Below are positions 6,383-12,030 of a stretch of 12,030 bases of DNA, one piece after another. Position 1 is the first letter of the stretch. The number at the start of each line of letters is the position of its first letter. Under the pieces are notes generated by a model. The model ran no database searches and had not been told where the DNA came from. It was given only the letters and a program-made list of their open reading frames with translations. The translations under genes and the position numbers were made by a program. Where the stretch lies: positions 78,751 through 90,780 of the forward strand of contig MU647035.1 in NCBI GenBank assembly GCA_026770585.1. Reading direction: 5' to 3'. This DNA is from Baffinella frigidus (lineage: Eukaryota; Cryptophyceae; Cryptomonadales; Baffinellaceae).

Positions 6383-6574
6383 CCGGGTTTTCTCGCGAAT
6401 CAAGACATGCACCGCCACTAGGGTGGTCCCAGCCTCCTCGGCATAGCGTAAGGCATCTTCGCGGCTCTTGCGTAAGTTGACCGCACGGCCACTTAAGGGA
6501 TAGCACCAAAGCACCAAAAGCACCATAGCCGTGCGTAAGGCACGTTTGCGGTTCTTCCGCGAATCCTCGCTCAT
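6383..6574 (-). other. Coding-like tract of unknown identity between foldback elements
   Basis: On the minus strand this stretch reads without stops and includes VNLRKSREDALRYAEEAG followed by TTLVAVHVLIREK. A related phrase, SRKNRKRALR, lies just upstream, and SLRNRERAL appears again at about 6775-6815. The DNA behind it (GTAAGGCACGTTCGCGGTTC and variants) occurs at about 6446, 6533, 6773 and more weakly at 7617. A family B right end (GGCCACTTAAGGGATA, 6487-6502) lies inside the frame. It could be the remnant of a gene with short repeats or simply a non-coding repeat. I recognise no domain. Confidence 0.2.
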
Positions 6575-6774
6575 CAGAAAGCGCCTCCTCCTCGGACCCT
6601 AAAGTAGGGCTTTGCCCAGGGCCCTGTCCCTTAAGTGCCCAGTAGGCTCATACGCCCTACCGTAGGGCCCTAGGACCAGCCTAGGACCTCAGCCCCCCCA
6701 ATTTGGGGGCCTGGGCACTTGAGGGATAGTGGTCCTACGGGGGGACGGTTTCTGATGAGCGAGGTACCCCTGTA
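6565..6774. mobile_element. Foldback family A copy with family B inserted at its centre
   Basis: The left arm starts decayed (CCTCGCTCATCAGAAAGCGC); the right arm is intact (GGTTTCTGATGAGCGAGGTA then CCCCTGTA). Family B occupies 6625-6728. The insertion point matches that in the 5030-5215 copy, next to CAGTAGG/AAGTAGGGC in the A core. The matching TCA/TGA change in both arms suggests they are evolving together. Confidence 0.75.
6625..6728. mobile_element. Foldback family B, nested in family A
   Basis: The ends are TGTCCCTTAAGTGCCCA and TGGGCACTTGAGGGATA. Matched changes in both arms (GTGCCC and GGGCAC in place of GTGGCC and GGCCAC) keep the palindrome. The core contains CCCTACCGTAGGG and CCTAGGACC. 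Confidence 0.75.
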
Positions 6775-6927
6775 AGGCACGTTCGCGGTTCCTCAGTGAA
6801 TCTGAGGTATTGAGGAGACCGGGGCAACCCCAACATTCCCGGAATAAGTTGCAGGTTTGTTTATTACGGATCGAAACCAACACGGCCCACTTGTATTCCC
6901 TCCCGCGAATGCCTTGTAAGAGGGACC

Positions 6928-7034
6928 TACAGGGGTACCTCGCTCATAAGAAACCGCCGCCCCCTTAGGACCACCCTAGGAACTTAGGCATGGTCCTAGG
7001 GGGGGCGGTTTCTTATGAGCGAGGTACCCCTGTA
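6928..7034. mobile_element. Foldback family A, best-preserved copy (107 bp)
   Basis: TA, then CAGGGGTACCTCGCTCATAA and GAAACCGCC on the left; on the right GGCGGTTTCTTATGAGCGAG, GTACCCCTG and TA. The arms pair almost perfectly and the core is short (TAGGACCACCCTAGG ... TGGTCCTA). The TA at both ends suggests a TA target duplication. No coding capacity. Confidence 0.9.
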
Positions 7035-7092
7035 AACGCCAAACATCTCCTTGCCGGAATCAGCCTAACGCGTGTTCTGCCCCCCCCCCCCC

Positions 7093-7124
7093 TTAGGTCC
7101 TGAAGGTTCTTCGAGCTCCCAACA
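7093..7124 (-). repeat. 32-bp arm inverted relative to 5954-5985
   Basis: This is the partner of the arm at 5954-5985, preceded by a 15-C run. The region 7128-7190 that follows is pyrimidine-rich and ends in a very good acceptor-like TTTTTTCTGTGCAG (7175-7188), but no convincing exon follows. Confidence 0.7.
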
Positions 7125-7195
7125 CAGGTGGTGTCTGTGCCCCTTGTTCCCCCCACCCCATCCTTTTTTCTGTGCAGCGGGGTTCAGGTGACTGC

Positions 7196-7607
7196 AAGTC
7201 TCCTGAACCTTGACAGGCCTTCAGGAGACGTCTCCTGGGACAATCCCCGCGCCAGTGGGCCTATCCCTCAAGTGGCCATGCCGTCAAATTCGACGGTCAA
7301 GAGGTCCTAGGTAAGTCTCAGGGCCCTACGGTAGGGCGTATGCGCCTACTGGCCACTTGAGGGATACTGACGTGCCAACACGCTGTCGTACCCCCCGACA
7401 CTGCTCCAGTCTCCTGAACCCTAACAGGCCTTCTGTCTCCTAGGACAACCCGCGCGCCAATTGCCTGGCCCAACGTTTCCCCACACGTCTCGGACAGGCA
7501 CAGAGTTTCGAGGACAGATAGCGAGTGGATTGCCCCCGGAGACCCTAACAGGCCTTTTTAACAAGCCTTGGGTCTCCTCGGGCAATCCACGCGCCAGTGC
7601 GGCCCGG
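7196..7607 (+). repeat. Three copies of a 65-70 bp unit, two flanking a family B element
   Basis: Copies at 7196-7260, 7408-7470 and 7536-7607 share AACAGGCCTT, GTCTCCT, GGACAA or GGGCAA, and CGCGCCA followed by a G/C-rich end. The first contains a perfect hairpin: GTCTCCTGAA (7198-7207) pairs with TTCAGGAGAC (7220-7229). The family B element at 7262-7366 begins right after copy 1. Beyond the repeat, 7608-7817 holds nothing I can assign. Confidence 0.7.
7262..7366. mobile_element. Foldback family B, complete copy (105 bp)
   Basis: The ends are TATCCCTCAAGTGGCCA and TGGCCACTTGAGGGATA, perfectly paired over 17 bases. The inside has GTCAAATTCGACGGTCAAG, AGGTCCTAGG and CCCTACGGTAGGG. TA lies at both ends. 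Confidence 0.85.
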
Positions 7608-7817
7608 TGCAAATGAAGCACGTTCGAGGATTCTCGATGAATCTGAAAACTCGCGGCTCCTCCGTGTATCTGAGGAATTGGGGATAACGGTTTAGATCTT
7701 AGGTTCACGGGTTCCGATTTAGGATTGTTTCAGGATTTAGTGTGGTTTTGGGCTGCGGGGTTGTTTTGGGGCGTCAAGGTTGTTTTGGGGTGGAGAGCCA
7801 CTCTGGGGTTAGGGTCA

Positions 7818-7941
7818 TCACTCTTGGGTTATGGTCGTCGTATGGGGCACAGTCGCCTGCACGGTTTTGCGGCTGGGATCGGACCAGCCCCTCCACCCCT
7901 CCCGGCCGCACTCCCCCTCCTCGTCTTCCTCCGGCGGGACC
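7818..7941 (-). CDS. Exon 2 of an unknown targeted protein, acidic C-terminal part
   Basis: On the minus strand an acceptor in CTCAACCAG (AG at 7943-7942) opens an exon whose first base completes the codon left by exon 1. The frame then reads VPPEEDEEGECGREGWRGW and SDPSRKTVQATVPH up to a TGA at 7820-7818. These are residues 159-198 of the model. Third positions are GC-rich in the first part and less so after SRKTVQ, so the true exon could end near there and continue elsewhere. The acidic EEDEEGE patch follows a very basic stretch in exon 1. No domain family is recognised. The frame agreement across a 258-bp repeat intron is the best evidence that this exon is real. Confidence 0.5.
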
Positions 7942-8199
7942 CTGGTTGAGGGTTGAGGGTTTAGGGTTCAGGGTTTAGGGTTTAGGGTTTAGGTTTAGGG
8001 CTTAGGGTTTAGGGTTTAGGTTTTAGGTTTTAGGGTTTAGGGTTTAGGGTTTAGGGTTTAGGGTTAAGGGTTAATGGTTAATGGTTTGGGGTTTAGGGTT
8101 GAGGTTAGGGTTCATGGTTTATTCTTTAGTGCTTAGGGTTCAGGGTTTAGGGTGCAGGGTTTAGGGTTTAGGGTTCATGGTTTAGGGTATAGGGTTTAC
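7942..8199 (-). other. Intron made almost entirely of telomere-like repeat
   Basis: From the GTAAACCC donor to the CAACCAG acceptor, the sense strand is CCCTAAA, CCCTGAA, CCATGAA and CCCTCAA heptamers with few other bases. The plus strand shows TTTAGGG. The donor GT is created where the last exon bases meet the first heptamer. Retaining the intron would give a stop codon at once (CCG TAA). Confidence 0.6.
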
Positions 8200-8672
8200 G
8201 GATAGCAGGAGCGCGAGAGCCAGAGCGCAGCGCGCGTCGTGCGGCGCGCCAAGCCCCAGAGCAGGCCGCGTTTCCGGGGCGCTGCCGCCGTATGCTCATC
8301 TCCAGGCTTCGAGCGGTGCGGCGTGGCCTCGCAGGCGGAAAGGCCCTCGCGCCCGAGCGCGTGGTCGCTCTCACTGAGGTGAAGAGCTTCGCTGGGAGGA
8401 GTGGATGAGGATGAAACGCCACCGCCGCCCCGCAGGATGGTGTCGCTCTCAGTGAGCTGGATAGCGACGCGAGGATGAGACGCAGAGCATGAAAGACCCG
8501 CTTCGCGGCCAGGAGATCCAGAAGAGTCTGAAGCATCACCATTCACAGGAGCTCCGCCCCTCAGGGCCGGCCGCAACGCGTGGAGGGCGTGAGGAGCTGC
8601 GAGAGAAACCGCACGGACGGCGGCGATGCACAGCGTCGCTGCGAGAAGTAACGCACGCGAGTATGCTCCCAT
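8200..8672 (-). CDS. Exon 1 of an unknown protein with N-terminal signal peptide
   Basis: The start is the first ATG on this strand, in a good Kozak setting (AACCATGGG); the open frame extends six codons upstream without an ATG. Residues 1-30 form a signal peptide: short basic start (MGAYSRA), hydrophobic core ALLLAATLCIAAV at about 7-19, then possible cleavage near VRA-VS or AVS-LA. Residues 31-60 are R/A/G-rich (ALRPALRGG), as in transit peptides, so a bipartite organelle-targeting signal is possible. An internal duplication pairs IQLTESDTILRG (71-82) with LHLSESDHALGR (97-108). Residues 132-155 are basic and amphipathic (PRKRGLLWGLARRTTRAAL). GC content is high. With exon 2 the model is 198 residues. 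The function is unknown. Confidence 0.6.
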
Positions 8673-9247
8673 GGTTTTGATGGGTCTCAAGACGTTCTAA
8701 CTCCCTAAGGCTCATTGGGTCAAGTGGGCAAATGTGAAGCGCAGATGTCAGTTTTACACCAGTCTTCGCGAATCTACAGATGTAGAAACTTGTCAGAGAT
8801 CAACCGAGTAGGGGCAGGGTGTAGAATGGCGCGGTATTCTATTTCCATTCTACACCCTGCCCCTTCCAACACCTCCGGAGGCATGCGGCCCGAAACGTAC
8901 CACGATTTTAAAATTCATTATAAAACCAGGGGCGTTTTTTCAAGAATCGAGGGGAGGAGGGCTCTCCTGTCCAAACGAAAGAGCGGTGCGGGTGGAGCTG
9001 GAAGACACCCTTCATCGCGCCAGTGCGTTGGTTCCACTCGAGAGTGGAGTAACGATCCGCTTGAGAGAGGAGAGCTGTCCCACAGACAAGTGACAGGCAG
9101 CAGCCGAAAGCTCCCTCCAGCCACCAGGCTTGGGTGGATCGGAGGTCAGTCTCGCGGCGGAGGATCTGGTGAGACGTGGCGCTCAGGAAGCTCAGAACCT
9201 TCCGTACCAGCTTGTGCTCCGGCGGCCATTCGCTTCAAGGATCCGCA
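8673..9247. promoter_or_regulatory. Divergent intergenic region between two gene starts
   Basis: The ATG at 8672 (-) and the ATG at 9248 (+) point away from each other, so both promoters should lie here. No clear TATA box is seen near either start. The region holds a strong hairpin (8811-8863), the palindrome CCTCCGGAGG at about 8872-8881 and an AT-rich stretch at 8905-8930. A frame on + stays open from 8715 to 9383, but it begins with TTG and its codon use is not convincing, so I do not call it. Confidence 0.4.
8811..8863. repeat. Perfect 19-bp hairpin with 15-base loop
   Basis: GGGGCAGGGTGTAGAATGG (8811-8829) pairs exactly with CCATTCTACACCCTGCCCC (8845-8863). The lack of mismatches points to recent origin or selection. 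It may act as a regulatory stem or be the remnant of a small foldback element. Confidence 0.85.
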
Positions 9248-9366
9248 ATGGCGTCCGCGCTCGACAGGCTCTGCCAGGTGCAGATGGTGGCGGCAGCTCG
9301 TCTCGGGGTGCAGAATGCGGTGGTCGTCATGGACGACGCTGCGGCCGCTGTCTTCCGCGGGGACAG
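9248..9366 (+). CDS. Exon 1 of a small unknown protein
   Basis: The ATG has G at -3 and G at +4. The frame reads MASALDRLCQVQMVAAARLG, then VQNAVVVMDDAAAAVFRGD, with mostly G or C at third positions. The donor chosen is GACAG|GTGCGC (9367), which leaves two bases. Those two join with the first base at 9659 to give Ser and keep the frame open. The frame also stays coding-like for another 70 bases (CANLVRIQHRPLSQQPIP), so a later exit is possible, for example at a GC-type site, G|GCAAGT, at 9437. That alternative does not match the phase of the next exon. No family is recognised; the segment looks helical and Ala/Val-rich. Confidence 0.45.
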
Positions 9367-9658
9367 GTGCGCCAACCTCGTGAGGATCCAGCACCGTCCG
9401 CTGTCACAGCAGCCCATCCCCACCTTTCAGCTTGTGGCAAGTCCTGCTCAGGAACACCGCGCGCCGCATCCGAAACGCGCCGCCCTGCCCCTGAACACCC
9501 GCTGCGAATCGTTCTCAGGAATCCGAACCGGACAGTTGGTATCAGTAAATAACCGTGCCAGGCGTTACGGAGGATACCACCATGCTCCCTCCCTGATGCA
9601 GCGCCCTGCCCCTGAACATCCCTCCTCGCTGGTCTGACCTGGTTTGACCACTATGCAG

Positions 9659-9713
9659 CGCACTGCTGTCGGCTCTGGTCAACGGCGGCGCCCTCCGCAT
9701 CATCTCTCTCCAG
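9659..9713 (+). CDS. Probable exon 2 of the same small unknown protein
   Basis: It follows TTTGACCACTATGCAG and ends at CTCCAG|GTCCTG. The frame reads ALLSALVNGGALRIISLQ with GC-rich third positions and leaves phase 0. The first base completes the Ser codon with exon 1. Telomere-like repeat begins within ten bases of the donor, as in the carrier and minus-strand genes. The phase 0 exit fits the phase 0 terminal exons at 11513 and 11780. Confidence 0.4.
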
Positions 9714-9720
9714 GTCCTGC

Positions 9721-9810
9721 CTACACCCTAAAACTCTAAACCCTGAACCGCAAACCTCACACCACCTAAACCGTAGACCCGAAACCCGGAAACCTACGCC
9801 CTAAACCCTG
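9721..9810 (+). repeat. Degenerate telomere-like array (CCCTAAA on +)
   Basis: ACACCCTAAAACTCTAAACC and later CGCCCTAAACCC, with diverged units between. It begins just after the GTCCTG donor at 9714. Confidence 0.7.
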
Positions 9811-9947
9811 GCGGAACCTGACACCCCCCGCTCAATCGGAAGAACAGTCCGACAACCCCTTGAGGCGGAGCTAGAGAATCAGGTGTGGAAAGGCTATCGA
9901 GCTGTTAGCGCTGCTAAGACTGTGTCTTCGCAAGCAGTTAGGGGCCA

Positions 9948-9985
9948 GGGCTTAGGGTTCAGGATTCAGGGTGTAGGGTCTAAGG
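9948..9985 (+). repeat. Short telomere-like run in opposite orientation
   Basis: GGGCTTAGGGTTCAGGATTC and GGGTGTAGGGTC place the G-rich strand on +, opposite to 9721-9810. Confidence 0.6.
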
Positions 9986-10085
9986 TTCCAGCCACGGTGA
10001 CGCCTCGAGACGTGCAGCTCTGCCTCAGTCGTGTTGGCTGACTTTTCGTATGTTCACATGCTGGGGGTTTGGTACGAATCCGCCA

Positions 10086-10273
10086 GCCTCGGTGGGGGTG
10101 CATACATTGCGGCCGGCCGTACCGGTGGTAAAAAAAGTCTCTCCCTCTGCTGGTATCGATAAACTCAGGGTTTAAGGTTCAGGGTTCAGGGTGTAGCGGG
10201 AGTTTGTCGATACCAACGGAGGGTGCGATATTACAACGGGCTCGGACGCAATGTACGCACCCCCACCCGAGGC
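10086..10273. mobile_element. Foldback element with telomere-like sequence in the loop
   Basis: Outer arms GCCTCGGTGGGGGTGCATAC (10086 onward) and the end of 10247-10273 (CGCACCCCCACCCGAGGC) pair with few mismatches. Inner arms TGGTATCGATAAACTC and GAGTTTGTCGATACCA pair next to the loop. The loop is CAGGGTTTAAGGTTCAGGGT and similar heptamers. Between inner and outer arms the sequence is unpaired, so the element has diverged or gained insertions. A G-rich strand with several GGG runs lies in the loop. Confidence 0.7.
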
Positions 10274-10329
10274 TGTGCCGCTGCCTCTCTCGCGACAGGA
10301 CGGACATGTTAGGTGACTTTTGCTACTGT

Positions 10330-11133
10330 GGAGTTTCTGCTCTAAATAAAAAAAAATCTAAATGTTTTTTATGATGAGCCTAAATGTGTTTTATGGCGAG
10401 CGCGGCAGGACGTGCGCCAGACGTGCAGAGAGTGCGTGGCGCTCGCGCAGCGTCCGGGGGGGGCGGATTCCAAGGTCTGGGCCTTACCTGATTATAACTA
10501 GGCTCGTCATAAAATACATTTAGAGCAGGAAATCTAGTCCAAAACTGCGTCTTAAATACATTTATATGGCGAGCTCAGTTTTAATCAGGCAGAGTGCGCG
10601 TGGCGCTCGCACAGCGTCCGGGAGGAGCTGATTCCAAGGTCTGATCCTTACCTGATTATAACTGGGTTCGCTGTACATGTATGTTAGTTGCCGTTTTGTA
10701 CTAAATTGCCTGCTATAAATGTGTTTTATGAGGAGTCCAGTTTTAATCAGATGTATGTATGAAGTGTGTGGCGCTCGCACAGCGCCCGGGAGGAGCTGAT
10801 TCCAAGGTCTGGGCCTTTCCTGATTATAACTGGGCTCGTCATAAAATACATTTAGAGCAGGAAATCTAGTACAAAACTGCGTCTTAAATACATTTATATG
10901 GCGAGCTCAGTTTTAATCAGGCAGAGTGCGTGGCGCTCGCGCAGCACCCGGGCGGAGCTGATTCCAAGGTCTGATCCTTACCTGATTATAACTGGGTTCG
11001 CTGTACATGTATGTTAGTTGCCGTTTTGTACTAGATTGCCTGCTCTAAATGTGTTTTATGAGGAGTCCAGTTTTAATCAGATGTATGTATGAAGTGTGTG
11101 GCGCTCGCACAGCGCCCGGGAGGAGCTGAGTCC
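10330..11133 (+). repeat. Higher-order tandem array of foldback-containing monomers
   Basis: The anchor GTGGCGCTCGC starts at 10436, 10600, 10768, 10930 and 11098, giving spacings of 164, 168, 162 and 168. Alternate monomers are the closest relatives: types A (10436, 10768) and B (10600, 10930) repeat as a dimer of about 330 bp. Each monomer has a spacer of about 60 bp (GTCCGGGAGGAGCTGATTCC, AAGGTCTG) plus a foldback of about 100 bp, with arms CCTGATTATAACTGGGCTCG and the reverse complement CGAGCTCAGTTTTAATCAGG (for example 10487-10589). B-type foldbacks have decayed arms (GGGTTCGCTGTACATG). The start, 10330-10435, is a truncated unit. Confidence 0.85.
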
Positions 11134-11439
11134 AAGGTCTGAGCCTTACCTGATTATAACTGGGCTCGCCATAAAAGCATTTTAGTCGCCCCTTTGTACT
11201 GGCGTTTCTGCTCTAAATGTGTTTTATGGCGAGCCCACTTTTAAAAAGGAAGATGCACAGCGTCCAGGAGGAGCGGGTGGCAAGGACCTAACCTTGCCTG
11301 AGTGAAAATGGGCTCGCCATAAAAGCAGTGGCAGTCCTCAAAGGTGGACTGCACATTTAGAGCAGAAACGCTAGTACAAAGGGGCGACTAAAATGCTTTT
11401 ATGGCGAGCCCAGTTATAATCAGGTAAGGCTCAGACCTT
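11134..11439. mobile_element. Near-perfect 88-bp inverted repeat, nested foldback
   Basis: The left arm 11134-11221 and right arm 11352-11439 are reverse complements with one clear difference (TACTGGCG against TACTAGCG). The arms contain the same AAGGTCTGAGCCTTACCTGA spacer-plus-foldback sequence as the array, so two array units face each other. The 130-bp middle has its own smaller inverted pair (TTTTATGGCGAGCCCA and TGGGCTCGCCATAAAA) and a short CAGTCC/GGACTG pair. Homology extends a little outside both arms in weaker form. Confidence 0.85.
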
Positions 11440-11512
11440 GAAATCAGCTCGCGGGCACCAGCCATTTCAGGTCCTATACATTTTGGTAACGCTCGCTTCG
11501 GTACACATCCAG

Positions 11513-11575
11513 GTGGACAGGGCGCTGATGATCGTCGCGGACGTGACTGACGACGTGGACACGATAGCTTCCTGA
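11513..11575 (+). CDS. Duplicate terminal exon, upstream copy (alternative or decayed)
   Basis: After ACACATCCAG the frame reads VDRALMIVADVTDDVD and then TIAS before TGA. The first 45 bases are almost identical to 11780-11824 (two silent changes), and the CCAG before it is shared. After VTDDV the two copies diverge completely. If spliced to exon 2 it would give a protein about 11 residues shorter than the one using the downstream copy. It could be an alternative last exon or a non-functional duplicate. Confidence 0.4.
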   Translation: MDRALMIVADVTDDVDTIAS

Positions 11576-11709
11576 AGAGGCGCGTGCGTGTTCTCAAGAA
11601 CCGTCTGCGTGTTCTGAAGAAGCGTGTGTGTGTCCTCACGACGGTCGTGACTGATGCGTGTGTTCTGAAGAAGGTCGTGCCTGTTCTGAAGGAATCGCGT
11701 CCTCAAGAA

Positions 11710-11711
<2 letters not shown>
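11576..11711 (+). repeat. Imperfect tandem repeat around CGTGTTCTGAAGAA
   Basis: GCGTGTTCTCAAGAAC, GCGTGTTCTGAAGAAG, TGTGTTCTGAAGAAGG and CCTGTTCTGAAGGAA recur at roughly 20-bp steps. One copy is interrupted by ACGGTCGTGACTGAT, which resembles the GTGACTGACGACGT of the exon. Confidence 0.65.

Positions 11712-11757
<46 letters not shown>
11712..11757 (+). repeat. (GT)n microsatellite, about 23 units
   Basis: An uninterrupted GT run lies between the two terminal exon copies and probably grew out of the CGTGTGTG ends of the preceding tandem repeat. Confidence 0.98.
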
Positions 11758-11759
<2 letters not shown>

Positions 11760-11779
11760 AAGACGGGGTCGCGTCCCAG

Positions 11780-11875
11780 GTGGACAGGGCGCTAATGATC
11801 GTCGCGGATGTGACTGACGACGTGGAACTCGCCTTCATGCAACTCGAACAGGCGAGCGCCTCCCCTGTTGACTAA
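11780..11875 (+). CDS. Terminal exon of a small unknown protein
   Basis: The acceptor is GCGTCCCAG. The frame reads VDRALMIVADVTDDVELAFM and QLEQASASPVD before TAA (11873-11875), with GC-rich third positions. Joining 9248-9366, 9659-9713 and this exon gives 270 bases, an 89-residue protein plus stop, with every junction in phase. The segment looks like an amphipathic helix. VVVMDDAAAAVF in exon 1 and IVADVTDDVELAF here are faintly alike, which may hint at an internal repeat. CTGTTGACTAA recurs just after the stop in the presumed 3' UTR. I do not recognise the family, and the distance to the other exons keeps the joined model tentative. Confidence 0.45.
   Translation: MDRALMIVADVTDDVELAFMQLEQASASPVD

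Positions 11876-12030
<155 letters not shown>

Larger units (their letters stand above)
9714..11779 (+). other. Possible last intron, about 2.1 kb of repeats
   Basis: If the exon at 9659-9713 splices to 11780, everything between is intron: telomere-like repeat (9721-9810), a small exon-like piece at about 9848-9881 (RQPLEAELENQ before GTGTGG, phase unmatched), TTTAGGG-type repeat (9948-9985), a foldback, the tandem array, the 88-bp inverted repeat, a duplicate terminal exon and a TG tract. The exons could instead belong to separate genes. Confidence 0.3.

Noticed and set aside
5954-7124. A complete autonomous DNA transposon with the 32-bp arms as ends
   Set aside because: No transposase frame or catalytic motif is present between the arms, which hold only foldback elements and unassigned sequence.
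7128-7310. Exon after the strong acceptor TTTTTTCTGTGCAG
   Set aside because: The following frame runs through the 65-bp repeat and into a family B foldback element, and no phase-compatible donor or family match was found.
8715-9383. 222-codon open frame on + as a gene
   Set aside because: It starts with TTG, spans the perfect hairpin, and overlaps a better frame from 9248. Its composition (many Arg, Ser and Gly, several Trp) is typical of a GC-rich shadow frame.

Overview
The window looks like nuclear DNA from an intron-rich microbial eukaryote, most likely an alga. Coding sequence is cut into short GC-rich exons with GT..AG borders. Arabidopsis-type telomere-like heptamers (CCCTAAA on one strand, TTTAGGG on the other, with many variants) are scattered through the interior, and simple repeats and short foldback (MITE-like) elements make up most of the rest. 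No bacterial operon, Shine-Dalgarno site, rRNA, tRNA or CRISPR array is visible. I cannot fix the lineage; a cryptophyte or another secondary alga is a guess.

Layout. 1-1749 holds exons of a mitochondrial carrier (SLC25) gene on +, in introns rich in CCCTAAA and CCCCAAA. 1750-2520 holds three decayed tandem copies of its last visible exon, one split by a foldback element. 2527-2670 has nothing recognisable. 2671-3690 is a large palindrome followed by a satellite-like tandem repeat. 3580-4710 is a block of telomere-like heptamer arrays, each homogenised to a different variant. 4711-7680 is a graveyard of palindromic elements, with two main families inserted into each other in both directions. 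7818-8672 is a two-exon gene on - whose intron is almost wholly telomere-like repeat; it encodes a predicted secreted or organelle-targeted protein. 8673-9247 is a divergent intergenic region with a perfect hairpin. 9248-11875 may be a small + strand gene of three exons, with a last intron of about 2.1 kb. That intron carries a telomere-like foldback, a higher-order array of foldback units, a near-perfect 88-bp inverted repeat and a duplicated terminal exon. The window ends in a TG tract and a long TA tract.

Only the carrier family is recognised. Both other genes are of unknown function. The gene models rest on splice consensus, phase agreement across junctions and codon use; none has been checked against transcripts. 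The main biology here is repeat biology: telomere-like sequence serving as intron body, exon duplication followed by decay, and foldback elements that nest in each other and become tandem satellites.
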